Positions 38,141 to 50,045 are shown, numbered from the stretch's first letter. The stretch: 64,000 bases of DNA from Macquaria australasica (GCA_005408345.1 SEMN01001195.1:23635-87634), one strand, 5' to 3'. Made by a program: numbers and translations. Notes: a model not told the origin generated them from the sequence alone.

Positions 38141-38759
38141 TTTTTTTATTTCACTAAATGGATAAGTATTTTAGATACTAAATAAAGAAAATATGAAATA
38201 AAGCGGTGACATACTGCCCCCTCTGATCGACGCAAATCGGTCACTCAGAATTTCAGATTGGCTCTCTCAGAGACAACGACAAACTCTTTGTCTTCAAATT
38301 GACTTTCCAGAAATTGTATTGTAAGAGAACTGATGTGTTGGATCACCACCGCTAACTTTGCTTCTATGCACCCACGTTTAATACAAATATTACAATAGTG
38401 CCCCCAAGTGAATGTAGTGTGAAACCACATGTGATCAAAGAGAGAAGTGAATCTAAAGGGGAATAATATTTGCGGGTGTTTTGTTTATTATGACTGTCCT
38501 GTTAACTGCAGGAACGATATGTGCGTCTCCAAAATAAAAGAAGCCCTATAGGCAATTTACGCACGTGGCACGGCAGCTTTAACTTAATTCATTACTTTAA
38601 GTTTTTAACGCGACATGAGAATCTAAGAGTAAATAACCTTCAGGGCTTCACACATCAGACACAGAAGAGTTTAACAGTGAAATCCTCAGGATGCGTCCTG
38701 AGTTCCACCAGAGCTGTTTTTTCAGTTTGTTGTGACTATAAGTTTTACTTGTGTTCTTC
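38141..38759. other. Non-genic stretch before the duplication
   Basis: No exon or repeat I can support. Homology to the 56-kb copy begins close to 38760. Confidence 0.5.
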
Positions 38760-39498
38760 TGAGTCTGTTAGAGCACGTTTGTTTTTCTTGTTCCTCGGTG
38801 CAAAAGCTGAATGTGACACCAGGTGACATAAACTCCATTCTGATAGTAAATTCTCCTCCTTAGAGATCCCGACACTGTATACATGCAGTATGTTACTGTG
38901 TATTTGATTTGGTTTACCATTGACTGGATATTTCTGTTCCTACCCAGTACCTAAAAGAATTCAGTCCAATTATAAATAGCCAGCCTAGAGTTGTTTGAGA
39001 CATAGTTACTTTGGAAGAGGGTTTCTTCCTGTGGTATTCACCTCTCCTGGTTAAACCTCCAGCTCTCTCACTTTGGCTGCTTTAAGACTTTTGATCTTTA
39101 AAATCATTAAAAATGTACTTTTAAATATTAGAAATAAACTGAAACTATGACACTCTTACTGTCTGAAAGCATTTCGTGCTGACAAGTTGATGGTTGTAAA
39201 CACATTTAATATTAGTATAAGATAAAGATAAGATAAAGTGTTGTATGAGCATGAAGACAGTGGGAGAGGTGTAGAGGTGAGGTCTGGGCCTTTAAATGCT
39301 CATAATAATTAAAAACACGCTTTCTACAGTCTGCTCCACAGTTTACACAAGTATCTGGGCAGAAGGTGCTATGGGGGCCTGTATGCGGACTTGTTGGGGG
39401 GGGGGGGTTAAACCTGTGTTTTCGGGCAAAAGGACCCACGTGAAGGGGTGCTGTCAGTTGAGGAGGGGGAATAGGGTGAAGGTGAAGCAGATGAGGAT

Positions 39499-42400
39499 TC
39501 AGCGCTGCTGGAAGGAAGGCATAATATTTGCATTCATTTCCCCTCAAACTAGGCTTGATCATTTCTGAAGCACATTAGAAAGTGGGTTAGTCAGTTAGCT
39601 AAAATGCATTAAAAAATACAAATGTGTGACTTACCTCAGCTCCTTCTTGGTGTTCTACGAGCTCTTTGGGGGACATGCCATGAGGGTTACACAGGTTGGA
39701 CTTCACCGTGACTGGGACCTGACCCAGGGACTGTTTGATGATGCCCTTAGGAACACCATTGATCCACCAGCTGATGTTTTCCTGAGATGATACAAAAAGA
39801 AACCAAATAAAAGACTGAAAATCTTATTACGTCTGTCACATGTAGTTTAGATCCTTCACTGGCCACTCTTTTAGTTTAGCTCTTACTTGTTTACACTTTA
39901 CTGATTGGTTGCGGCCGTCAGTTTACATGAGCAACATCAAAGAAACAAAGTAACCTGGTGCTAATCTTCATCGAATAATGCAACTATGTAAGCCTTTATA
40001 CATACTGAAGAAGTTGGGGCTGCAGCTTGAGTGAGTTTGGGTGAAGAAGACTGTAGGCTGGAGTTGGAGCTGCATCTGGTTGTCATCTGTTTGAAGTTCT
40101 CAGGAAGAGGCAAAAGGTGGCTGCCAAAGGGCTGTAGGAGAAGGATGGAGCTGCACTTGAGTGTCAGAGTCCGACAGAGGGTGGAGCTGCAGGTGTCAGT
40201 CAGAATCTTCAGGTGGAGTGTGGGACTGGAACTGGTTGGCAGAGGGTGAAGGCGGTGGCTGGGGATGGAGCTGGCTACCAGAAGTGGCAGGTGAAGGCTG
40301 AGATCACAGCTGGCTGGTGGGTGCTGTAGGTGGATGTGGAGGCTAAGGCTGTAAGGAGCAGCAGGCAATGGCTGGAGGAGCAGGTGGTTGCCGGGGGCTG
40401 GAGGAAGAGGTTGGATCTGTGGACGGCTCAAAGAAGCTACAGGTGGCAATGATTACAGGTGGAGGGTGGACCTTCAACTGGCTAGCAGAGGAATGAAGTG
40501 GAGGGATGGGCTGCTGCAGCTGTCTGCAGGTGGACGCTGCAGCTGCAGGTTGCTGGCAGAGGTTGCAGGCAGAGGCTGTAGGTGGAGGAAGCTGTAGGTT
40601 GTTGGCAGAGGCAGTAGGTGGAGGTTCACGCCTCAGCTGTCTTCCAGATTCTGCAGGTGAAAGAGGCTGCAGGTTGTTCGCAGAGGCTGTAGGTGGAGGT
40701 TAGAGGCTGTAGGTTGGAGGTTCAGGCCTCAACTGTCTGCCTGAATCTGCAGGTGGAGGAAGCTGCAGGTTGCTGACAGAGGCTGTAGATGGAGGAAGCT
40801 GCAGGTTGCTGGCAGAGGTTGGTGATTGAGATGGAGGTCGAGGCCTCAGCTGTCTGCTAGAATCTGCAGGTGGAGGAAGCTGCAGATTGCCGGCAGAGGC
40901 TGGAGTTTGAGGCCTCAGCTGTCAGAGGCTGTAGGGGGAGGTTTAGGGCTCAGCTGTCTGCCAGAATCTGCAGGTGGAGGAAGGTGCAGGTTGCTGGCAG
41001 AGGCTGTAGGTGGAGGTTAGAGGCTGTAAGTGGAGGTTCAGGCCTCAACTGTCCGCTAGAATCTGTAGGTGGAGGTTCGGGGCTCAGCTGTCTGCCAGAG
41101 TCTGCAGGTGGAGGAAGCTGCCGGTTGCTGGCAGTGGTTGTAGATGGAGGTTCGGTTTGTGGCTGTGTGGCAGAATCACAGGTGGAGGTGGCAGTGCAGG
41201 TACCTGGCAGAGGTTGCAGGCAGGACTGGAAGCAGTTGGTATGGAGGAATCGGGTTGTAGCTATCTTGCAGGTGGAGTTGGCAGCTGCATGTTGCTGAGA
41301 CAGGCTGGAGATGGAGCTTCAGGCCTCAGCTGTCTTCCAGATTCTGCAGGTGGAGGAAGCTGCAGGTTGCTGGCAGAGCCTCTAGGTGGAGGTTGAGGCT
41401 TCAGCGGTCGGCCAGAGTCTGCAGGTGGAGGAAGCTGCAGATTGCTGGAAGGAGATGGAAGCAGCTGTAGATGGAGGAATCTGGTTGCAGCAGAGGTTGG
41501 AGGTGGCCTCAACGTTCACCTCCAAACTCTGCCAGAATCTGCAGGCGGAGGAAGCTGCAGGTTGCTAGCAGAGGCTGTAGGTGGAGGAATGGGCCTCAGC
41601 TGTCTGCCAGAATCTGCAGGTGGAGCAAGCTGCAGGTTGCTAGCAGAGGCTGTAGGTGGAGGTTCAAGCCTCAACTGTCTGCCAGAATCTGCAGTTTCCT
41701 CCACCTGCAAGTTGTTCGCAGAGGCTGTAGGTGGAGGTTAGAGGCTGTAAGTGGAGGTTCAGGCCTCAACTGTCTGCTAGAATCTGTAGGTGGAGGTTCG
41801 GGGCTCAGCTGTCTGCCAGAATCTGCAGGTGGAGGACGCTGCAGGTTGCTGGCAGAGGCTGTAGATGGAGCACTGTTTGCAGCTGTCTGCTGGTAGAGGC
41901 TAGAGCAGCAGATAGCTGATGTAGTAAGAAGGCAGAGTTTCAATGTGAAAGTGGATGGAGGAGACTGTAGGTGGAGGATGGAACATGTTACTCCAGCTGG
42001 CTCTCAGAGGCTGTTTGTGTCCCGGCGGAGGATTCAGGTGGAGGTTGAGGCTGAGGATGGATTAAAGAGACAGAGGCTGAATTCACTGATGTGGAAATAA
42101 ACCCAGTTCTATTTAACCATGTGAGTGTTTTGATCCATTAAGACGACTTCTAACTACTATAATATTTACAGACAATCTTACTTAACTAACTCATCTTATC
42201 TTAACTACTATTAATACTACTTATACTACTACTACTTATTATACTACTTATTATACTACTAACACTACTGCTTATAATGTGTTTAATTGTTTGCAGTACA
42301 GCTACTTTAGTCTTAGTTTGAGTTTTTAGCTCGTTTATGTGGTGGCTGTACAGGGCTCGGTTCTCCCAAAGTATCAACATCATAAGATAAGATAAGATAA

Positions 42401-44743
42401 GATAAGCCTTTAATTGTCCCACAGCTGGGAAATTTTCAGCATTACAACAGCCAGAAAAAGTGTCATATATAGAAATACAATAATAAAATATAATAAAATA
42501 CAATAAAAATAAATAGAAAACAGTCCTGTACACAGTAAAGACAGTAATAATAATAGTGTGACTGAGTGCATTTGTAAGTATGAACAATAGATAAGATAAA
42601 AAAAAAAATATTGCACATATATAATATACATGTACATGAAAGTATTACACAGCAACAGATGAAGTAATAACATCATGAATAAAAAAAAATAAATAATGAT
42701 AAATAATTATAATGATAATAATTATTATAATAATTATAATGATAAAGGGGAGGATAGGCTCCAACCCCGTATGACACGTTTACGTGTACAGGACCGTCTC
42801 CACTGGCTGAAGTCGTCATCATGGGACGATCCAGTCTCTCCCACAGCTTCTGCTTGATGCGACGTCCCAGCTCTAAACTGTACGGACGAACCCGGCCGCT
42901 CTTGTATCTATGAGGAGTGGAAGGAGCAGAAATGAAATAATAATATGATTAAACATCTTATATACTGAAAGAGTGAGTGATAGATTTGAAAGTGATTTGA
43001 CAAATGTGATAATGATTTGATTCAAAGACTCATGAGTTTTGACACAAACGTACCTCAGCATGTCATCTACGACTTCGTGGTAGATCTTCTGGTGCTCTTC
43101 CACTGAGCGGTTGTGTATTATCAGAGGAGCGTCTTGGTTTACGTTGGAGGAGCTTAGCTGGTTTACAGCACTGGAGGGCTGGGGTCTGGGGGGCACATTT
43201 GAGACCACCGGCAGGTCAGCAGGTGCGATGGCGGATGGAGGCCTCTGGACCAAATTCAGCTCCTGGGGAAGGTCAGCAGCACACGAGAGGATGTCAGGCT
43301 CTGGCTAACTTCTTACTTATTATCAGCTTACTTTTACAATCAGACAGGAGAGAAACCTGCATCAGATGAACTACAGAGGACGACTTTGTCAAAGACAATT
43401 CACATATTCTGTCCATTAAAGTTTACACCTGGCTGCAAGAAGATTTTCACTTCCAGGACAATAAAAATGAAGTTAAACTGTTTTCTACAAATGATGCTTG
43501 AGCAGTGAATAAGTCAACTATTTGGCCTTTTCTTTAATGTTTTAATCCAGATGTCTAACCTGGTCCTTCCTGCAGGATGGACACTTGCTGCAGGCTCCAA
43601 GCTTCCCTGCACCATCTTTCTGGCGTGCAGAGATTCTCCTGCTCCTCCAGTAGCCATGGTCTCTGAGGTAGATGGGCACATCACACTGCACCAACACACA
43701 CACACACAGAATGAGGCTCTACATGTACAGTAAAAGCAACAAGTGGCATTAAATAAGGTGGATTTCATTTCTTCATTACATTAGTTTTCGTGAGCACAGA
43801 GGCCTGTTTACCTTTTCAACTAATGGAGCTCTTTTGCTCCCTAAAATTGCTGCTGGGGGCCTCAGGACTAAAAAGAGCTGCTGGGCCCCTGTTAACTCCT
43901 GTACCTCACACTCTCTGTGCTGTGTGTACAGTTTTCTGTGCTTTGTGGCCCCAGATTTACTGATTTACTTTAATGTAATAATTTAGGAATATGCAACATG
44001 TAAACACAAAATTAAATAATGAAGGTCTTCAAACTAGATTTTGATACAGGGACCCTCTTCAAGACAGGGCCCCAAAGACGGGAATAATAAACAGGGACCC
44101 ACCTCAAGGCCCCTATCATGTCAGTTGGTATAATGTGCTTTAGTGTTGCATATTCCCAAATACATTTCCAATAAAATTACTACAAACCAGTATTTCACCA
44201 TATAATGTGTAAAAATGTAAAGTCACATATCTGCTGGGAATTATATACTAAGTTCAACTACTTGACAGTTTTACTTACAGCATCACTATCGATCCCAGCT
44301 GAGAGCTGGCTGATATATAAACAGGTGCTTCTTTTCCCTTCACTTTATTAATCCGGATGTCCCCTCAGTATATTCTCTGTACCATGTGTCCCCGGGGGGT
44401 GTGTGTGGGGAGGGGTGTTCATGGCAGAGCATGTTGGCAAAACATCAGTAAACTTTGAGGCTTCTGAAAGCCTTGACGGGAAAATCCATTGAAAACACCA
44501 TAGACTTTCAAAGTGTTCAAATCTCACATTTTCCATGATGGAAGTTAGTTGTGTCGCTTTCGTCGGTCTCAGTGAGTCTTTAGTTGTTGTCAGGGCGGAA
44601 GCAGTCCTCAGTAGAAGCGATGATTTTGAAGAAATCGTCGAGTGAAACTTGTGAAAAACTTTTCTTGACCGTGAGGCTTTGTTTGTATTTAAATGATGCT
44701 CCTGGAGACAACACATAGCAACCATGGAATCCTCGGAGTCCAT
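39499..44743 (-). CDS. Unrecognised multi-exon gene G1 (intact model)
   Basis: Candidate coding exons: a 44743-44528, b 43685-43560, c 43262-43054, d 42907-42784, e 39781-39635, f 39507-39499. All have GT-AG borders, and the phases (0,0,2,0,0) agree, giving 276 residues plus stop. Features: exon a starts MDSEDSMVAMCCLQEHH; exon b has CDVPIYLRDHGYWRSRR and two close Cys pairs (CSKCPSC), possibly a small metal-binding site; exon c is Pro/Ser-rich, then EEHQKIYHEVVDDML; exon d has basic RPYSLELGRRIKQKLWERL; exon e has NISWWINGVPKGIIKQSL and MSPKELVEHQEG. No signal peptide or membrane segment. Exons b to e look strongly coding; a (donor) and the three-codon f are weaker. I do not recognise the family. 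The d-e intron holds the minisatellite and a LINE fragment. Unlike G4, no poly(A) signal was seen close downstream. Confidence 0.45.
40020..42060. repeat. 75-bp-period minisatellite (copy in D1)
   Basis: A degenerate tandem array. The spacing of TCTGCAGGTGGAGGAAGCTG at 41343 and 41418 is 75 bp. Core units are clearest from about 40540 to 41880, with looser related sequence on both sides. Because 75 is a multiple of three and stops are rare, several frames stay open over 60-160 codons. The plus strand gives Gly/Cys/Leu-rich peptides and the minus strand Pro/Ser-rich ones (ADSGRQLRPEPPP). Frames shift repeatedly, so I read it as intronic DNA of G1, not exon. The twin array is at 57707-59747. 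Confidence 0.85.
42386..42690 (-). mobile_element. LINE 3'-UTR fragment in the G1 intron
   Basis: On the minus strand it ends CTGTGGGACAATTAAAGG followed by (CTTAT)n. It matches the 3' end of the longer LINE at 45779-47980 but stops about 300 bp upstream of that end, so it is a second, very short 5'-truncated insertion. Next to it is a TAATTA-rich simple repeat (42690-42750). Twin at about 60069-60376. Confidence 0.85.
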
Positions 44744-45475
44744 TTTTCTATCCAGTAAAAGCATCTGGAACATAGAAGCCGTCCTCAGGATGAGTCCAGC
44801 CCCGTCAGAGCTGTCCGGACATTTTTCAAATTAATTATATAAATATGAAATATTTTCAGAAAACTATATTAAATCATATTTAACTAGATAATAATATTAG
44901 AAACAAAGTGTTATCTATTTTCCACTGACTTGTATAAAATCAGGTGCACATCTATGAAGTTAGGTTTTGTTTAACCAAAATAAAACACAAATGTCAAGAA
45001 TGTTTTTTTATTTATTTATTTCATATATTGGCAGTGATGAGATGAAGACCTGTGTCTGTATACTGTGACATGACAGTGTGTTTACAACAGCAGTGTTACA
45101 AATATTAATATTTCCAGTCTTCATACTTTTTATCATTATATAAATATAAAAATAAAATATATAAAGATAAAATTCTGGGGCAAAAGGTGCTGTGGTATGA
45201 GGATGAATACGACTCACACAAACATGCTGTGTTCCAATGACAAATAAAACCTAAAAGTATCGTCAGCTGGACTATTTTGAAAGAAGGTGTTGAGAACAAA
45301 ATAATGTAGGCTGATACTTTATTGATCCCCTTAAAGGAGTTCTGGTTTCTCTTTTCTCCCTGCAATAGAGAGGTCAAAGGTCAGGGAGTGTTGGCGTGGG
45401 CTTAAACCTGGTTTTTGACTGAAAGGATCCCACGTGGAGGATGATGAGGAGGAATAAGGTGAAGCAGATGAGGAT

Positions 45476-48000
45476 TCAATGCTGCTGTTCAAAGTGGAGA
45501 CAGTGGAAATGGTCACATCCACAATACCTTGACTTAGCTCTGGATATTGTTTCCTGGAGGAAGAAGGCATAATATATGCGTTAATTTCCCTCAAACTAGG
45601 CTTGATCATTTCCAAAAATACATTAAAAACTTATTTAGTTTGTAAAACTGCATAAAAAATACAAATGTGTGACTTACCTCAGCTCCTTCTTGGTGTTCTA
45701 CGAGCTCTTTGGGGGACATGCCATGCAGGTTACACAGGTTGGACTTCACCGTGACTGGGACCTGACCCAGGGACTGTTTAAGATAAGATAAGATAAGATA
45801 AGATAAGATAAGCCTTTAATTGTCCCACAGCAGGGACATTTTCAGCGTTACAGAAGCCAGCAAAAGTGTCATATATAGAAATACAACAATAAAATATAAT
45901 AAAATACAATAAAAATAAATAGAAAAATAGTCCTGTACACAGTAAAGACAGTAATAATAATAGTGTGACTGAGTGCATTTGTAAGTATGAACAATAGATA
46001 AGACAAAAATATTGCACATATATAACATACATGTACATGAAAATATTACACAGCAACAGATGAAGTAAATAACGTCATGAATAAAAAAAAATGTATTAAG
46101 ATAATGCACAGCAGCAGATGAAGTAAAGTAGTGAACAGTCTGCTTATTGACAGTCAAATGTAGATTACCGGGAGCTGTACTGATTATAGAGTCTGACAGC
46201 AGCAGGCATGAAGGACCTACGATACCTCTCCCTCAGACACCGAGGGTGGAGCAGCCGGTCGCTGAAGGAGCTGCCCAGTGCTGATAGAGTGACATGTAGG
46301 GGGTGGGAAGTGTTCTCCAGTAGTGATGATAGCTTGGCCACCATTCTCCTGCCACCCACCACCTCCACTGGGTCCAGAGGGCATCCAAGGACAGAGCTGG
46401 CCTTCTTTACCTGTCTGTCCAGTCTCTTGCTATCCCTGGAAGAGATGCCACTGGCCCAACATGCCACCCCATACAAGACGGCTGATGCCACCACAGAGTC
46501 ATAGAAAGTCTTCAGGAGCGCCCCCTGCACTCCAAAAGACCTTAGTCTCCTGAGCAGAAAGAGACGGCTCTGGCCCTTCTTGAACAGAGCGTCCGTATTG
46601 TCTGACCAGTCCAGTTTGTTGTTCAAGTGAACACCCAGATACTTGTACGATCTCACAATTTCAATGTCCGTTCCCTGGATGTTCACTGGTGTAGGTGGAG
46701 GGAGTTTGCACCTGCCGAAGTCCACCACGAGCTCATTGGTTTTACCCGCGTTGATCTGGAGGCGGTTCTGCTAACACCAACCCACAAAGCCCTGGGTCAG
46801 TTCTCTGTACTCCCTATCATCCCCGTCGGCGATGGCAGAGTCGTCAGAGAACTTCTGTAGGGGACAGTTTGAAGTGTTATGGGTGAAGTCCGCTGTGTAG
46901 AAGGTGAACAGGAAAGGCGCCAGAACGGTTCCCTGTGGAGCCCCTGTGCTGCAGAGAAGTGTGTCAGACACACAGTCCTGTAACCTCACATACTGTGGTC
47001 GGTTTGTGAGGTAGTCCAGGATCCATGCTGCCAGGTGATAGTCCACCCCAGCGTGCTCCAACTTGTCCCCCAGAATCCTGGGCTGGATGGTGTTAAAAGC
47101 ACTGGAGAAATCAAAAAACATGATCCTCACAGTGTTTCCAGCCTTTTCTAGGTGAGAGAGGGATGTGTGAAGTAGGTAAATGACAGCGTCATCTACCCCA
47201 ATGCGGGGTTGGTAGGCAAACTGCAGAGGGTCCATATATGGGTTCACCAGCGGACGCAGGTGGACAAGAACCAGTCTCTCCAGGGTCTTCATCAGGTGAG
47301 AGGTCAATGCCACTGGCCTGTAGCCATTGAGGTCCTTGGGGTGAGGGGTCTTTGGCACAGAAACCAGACACGATGTTTTCCACAGTTTTGGCACCCTCCC
47401 CAGCTTCAGACTCAGGTTGAACAGGTGCCCAACAATCCCACACAGCTGATCCGCACAGGACTTCAGAAGTCTGGAGCTGATGCCGTCTGGGCCCGCCGCC
47501 TTCCCTACCCTCATCTTCCTCAGTTCGTTTCTCACCTGGGATGTTGTGAGGAACAGCCCGGTTCAGCTTGTAGGGGGTAGGGGGGCTGAAAGGGAGGTGT
47601 TTGCGGGTGTGAAATGGGGAGATGGGCCCAGCCCAGGCTGTGGTGTAGGTTTATGAAGTGGCTGTAAGCTGAAGGCTGTGTGGAGTGGTGAGTGGTGAGA
47701 TGAGGGAGCGAGGGGGCTGCAGGCAGGGAGGGTAGATGGTGATGATGGTTGCAGGGGGGACGGGGCAGGGGGGGGGTTAGATGCCTGATCGAATCTGTTA
47801 AAGAATACGTTCAGGTCATCTGCCCACTTCTGATCCCCCACAGGCCGGGGCTTGGAGTCCATATGGCCCGAGATGGTTTTAAGGCCCCTCCAAACTCCTC
47901 TGGTGTTATTTTGCTGCACCTGACTCTCCAACTTCATCCTGTAGCTGTTTTTCCTCTCCCTGATCCTCCTCCTCAGTTCTTTAATGATGCCTTTAGGAAC
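45476..48000 (-). pseudogene. G2: 3' end of a gene copy, split by a LINE
   Basis: Exon e survives as 48000-47981 (coding VPKGIIK) and 45778-45678 (QSLGQVPVT to HQEGAE), separated by the 2.2-kb LINE. Exon f is 45553-45476, which in phase 0 reads ETISRAKSRYCGCDHF and ends at TGA, the same stop position relative to the following ATCC as in G1 and G3. Exon f is thus longer here than in G1. Another frame of the same exon (KQYPELSQGIV, then serine-rich, 45553-45331) is also long and open, so the true frame is not certain. Exons a to d are absent. Unlikely to be functional. Confidence 0.6.
45779..47980 (-). mobile_element. CR1/Rex1-like LINE, 5' truncated, with RT
   Basis: Reverse-transcriptase motifs in order on the minus strand: GKAAGPDGIS and LNGYRPVALT, FDFSSAFNTIQ (motif A), STGAPQGTVLAPFLF (motif B), FSDDSAI (catalytic motif C), then YKYLGVHLNNKLDW and SVVASAVLYGVACW of the C-terminal region. 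A linker (RRRIRERKNSYRMKLE) precedes the RT. The endonuclease domain is missing (5' truncation at 47980). The ORF is broken between FVGWC (46771) and MVDFGRC (46728). The 3' end carries an AATTAAAGG motif and (CTTAT)n. Inserted into exon e of G2. Dead, but young-looking. Clade is from memory. Confidence 0.9.
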
Positions 48001-48126
48001 CTGATACAAAACAAAACCAAATAAAGGACTGAACATGTTATTATGTCTGTCAAATGTGGTTTAGATCCTTCACTGGCCACTCCTTTAGTTTAGCACTTTA
48101 CTGATTGGTTGCGGCCATCAGTTTAC

Positions 48127-48486
48127 ATGAGCAACATTAAAAGTCAGGTCATCAAATTCAAAATGATTTTTGAAATGATCAATAATAATAAAATTTTGCT
48201 GACAACAGCCGGTGGAGTTGCTTCAGTGATTCAAAGAGCAAAGAGTAGAGTTCAGGAGAAAACTGTTCTTCCAAAGATGAAAATATTCACCACACTAAAT
48301 ATTCATTTATATACAGAATATACAGCATCCCAAATATGCTCTCCAGGGCAGCTAAAGGTGGAACCGATCATTCACATGTTTGTTTGGACAGTATCTCTTT
48401 TGTTCTCAGCGGTCTCAGTTCCGTCTGTAGTCGTGTTAATGGTGATCTCTTTCACAAAATATCAAATAAAGGAACCCAGTCTGTGA
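48127..48486 (+). CDS. Hypothetical 119-residue ORF (copy 1)
   Basis: ATG to TGA without interruption. A hydrophobic stretch near the C-terminus (FVWTVSLLFSAVSVPSVVVL) could span a membrane. A twin at 55912-56271 differs by two residues that I noticed. I recognise no family, see no promoter, and the strand is opposite to the surrounding gene copies. With copies this similar, an open frame is weak evidence. It may simply lie in the intron or flank upstream of exon e. Confidence 0.2.
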   Translation: MSNIKSQVIKFKMIFEMINNNKILLTTAGGVASVIQRAKSRVQEKTVLPKMKIFTTLNIHLYTEYTASQICSPGQLKVEPIIHMFVWTVSLLFSAVSVPSVVVLMVISFTKYQIKEPSL

Positions 48487-48889
48487 ATCTGGCTGCTGTC
48501 TTGTTCTTGACAGAAAAACTCTCATAGCTTCACTAAAAACTGAGGCTTTAATTGTGAGTCTGTTAGAGCACGTTTGTTTTTCTTGTTCCTCGGTGCAAAA
48601 GCTGAATGTGACACCAGGTGGCAGAAACTCCACTGTGACACAGTAAATTCTCCTCCTTAGAGATCCCCACACTGTATACATGCAGTATGTTACTGTGTAT
48701 TTCATATGGTTTACTATGAGTTGCATATTTCTATTCCTACCCAGCACCTAAAAGAATTCAGTCCAACTGTAAATGATGTAGAGTGCTTTGAGACAAACAG
48801 TGACTCTGGGTTTTATTTAATGTTGGTTTAATATCATTTTTTTGAATCTCTTTCTCAGTTTTATCCTTATCCTTTAATTGTAGTTTGCT

Positions 48890-49012
48890 AAGTTTTATGT
48901 TTGTCTAACTGTTGGATTTTGGCTTTGCTTTTAATGTCCTGTGTACGCAGGGTGCCCATGCAAAAGAGAGTGAACTGCCCTGAATCAATAAAGGCTGAAT
49001 GAATGAATGAAT
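48890..49012 (+). mobile_element. Short retroelement 3' end with (TGAA)n
   Basis: GGTGCCCATGCAAAAGAGAG and ATCAATAAAGGCTGAATG followed by repeated TGAA. Same family as 38015-38140. Confidence 0.55.
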
Positions 49013-49258
49013 GGATTTTTATATCTTTTTATTTTGATGTTGCTGTTATTGATCATTGTTTTACATACTTTTACACACTGATTACAATTAGTATTAGCTT
49101 CGGTCATATCAGCCCACTCTATTGCTAAATAACATTACTGTACTCGTGGTGGATGTATTGACCTAAATGATTCTATATTTATGCCTCATTCATTCACATC
49201 TCTCTCTCTCTCTCTGTGCTTCTCTTAATCAGCTGATCGTGGGCGTTTTCTCTCTCTC

Positions 49259-49431
49259 TTATCCAAACAGATTTTGCCACGATCTTCGATTGTGACTGAA
49301 GTAGTCCAGCCCATTGTAATTTCCTGAATCGGGATCCAGAAAAAAATCAACGGTCATGCAGACGTTTGATCTTCCATCATTCGTCCGCGAAACTCCATTC
49401 AGACCTTGTTGGACTTTGAGAGGGCGAAATG
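49259..49431 (-). repeat. Extension of the left arm, related to 52135-52218
   Basis: Immediately outside the left arm, the minus strand continues CTTTCGCCCTCT-like sequence, AAAGTCCAACAAGGTCTG and AATGGAGTTTCGCGGACG. This also occurs, diverged, at 52150-52205 on the plus strand. CTGGACTACTTCAGTCACAATCG (positions near 49280-49310) recurs at about 51610-51635. The block is one module of a multicopy family. Confidence 0.6.
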
Positions 49432-49905
49432 TTCTGTGTTTCAGCAGAGATGGTGTCTCTTTGAAATTATCCTCGGCTTCCCGCGGCGGTGGAATCATCT
49501 CGTCGGTGTCCGCGGTCGACTCCACGGATAATCGTCGGAGATGAACGCAGAAGCCAGAGCACAGCTGGCACAGCCTCTTGGTGCCGGTGTCACCGCATCC
49601 GCTTCCACGCTCCACCCCCGTGTATTCAGACCAAGATTCAGCGCCAAACGTCGACAGCGACACAACAGCACAATGCCTCATTCATTCCCCTCCCCTTCAT
49701 CCCCCCTCCCCTCTCCCTCTGTCGCTCGTTCTCTCTCTCTCGTGGGCGTTTTCTCTCTCTCTTATCCATCCAGATTTTGACACGATTTCATCAGCCAATC
49801 ATATTGCTGCCGCCAAAATTGATTTTGTATTATGAAGCTGAAATTTAATTTCAGTTTTAGTAAGCTAAGAAGTATAACTTAGAAAGAACGACTCTCTAAA
49901 ATTAT
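49432..49905. repeat. Left arm of a 474-bp inverted repeat
   Basis: Reverse complement of 50503-50976 with about three mismatches noticed (for example near 49456 and in the 49500-49545 interval). The arm contains a GA/CT-rich run and, on the minus strand, an open frame starting MRHCAVVSLSTFGAESW. Both arms have the same length, 474 bp, without indels. Confidence 0.93.
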
Positions 49906-50045
49906 TCAGAGTTCCATCATTTAATTAGGAAATGCCTTTAATAAATGTATCCTACTGTTCTTCACATAAAACCTCAAATGGGAAATGGAGAACAACACAT
50001 AGAATGAGCGCCAAAATGAATTAACTCCTCCCTGTACAATACCTC

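Larger units (their letters stand above)
38760..46320. repeat. Segmental duplication, copy D1
   Basis: Read base by base against 56342-64000, the order and content are the same: 3' flank, exon f, exon e, minisatellite, LINE fragment, exons d to a, then the next gene end and a LINE. Offsets drift only from 17,687 to 17,683 over 40.0-46.3 kb. A 104-bp block at about 56923-57040 is absent from D1 near 39337, which explains the offset jump left of it. I noticed about six substitutions and one 2-bp indel across the 2-kb minisatellite. Confidence 0.93.

Noticed and set aside
40870..41896. Plus-strand Gly/Cys-rich frames of 128-142 codons as a secreted repeat protein
   Set aside because: They follow the 75-bp period and shift frame between units; no signal peptide or start context; the surrounding exons are on the other strand.
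45331..45615. 94-codon serine-rich frame over exon f of G2
   Set aside because: It is open but needs a phase that exon e does not supply; the phase-0 frame ends at a TGA kept at the same place in G1, G2 and G3. Left as an open alternative.
46208..47580. Plus-strand frames at 46.2-47.6 kb
   Set aside because: Antisense shadows of the LINE reverse transcriptase.
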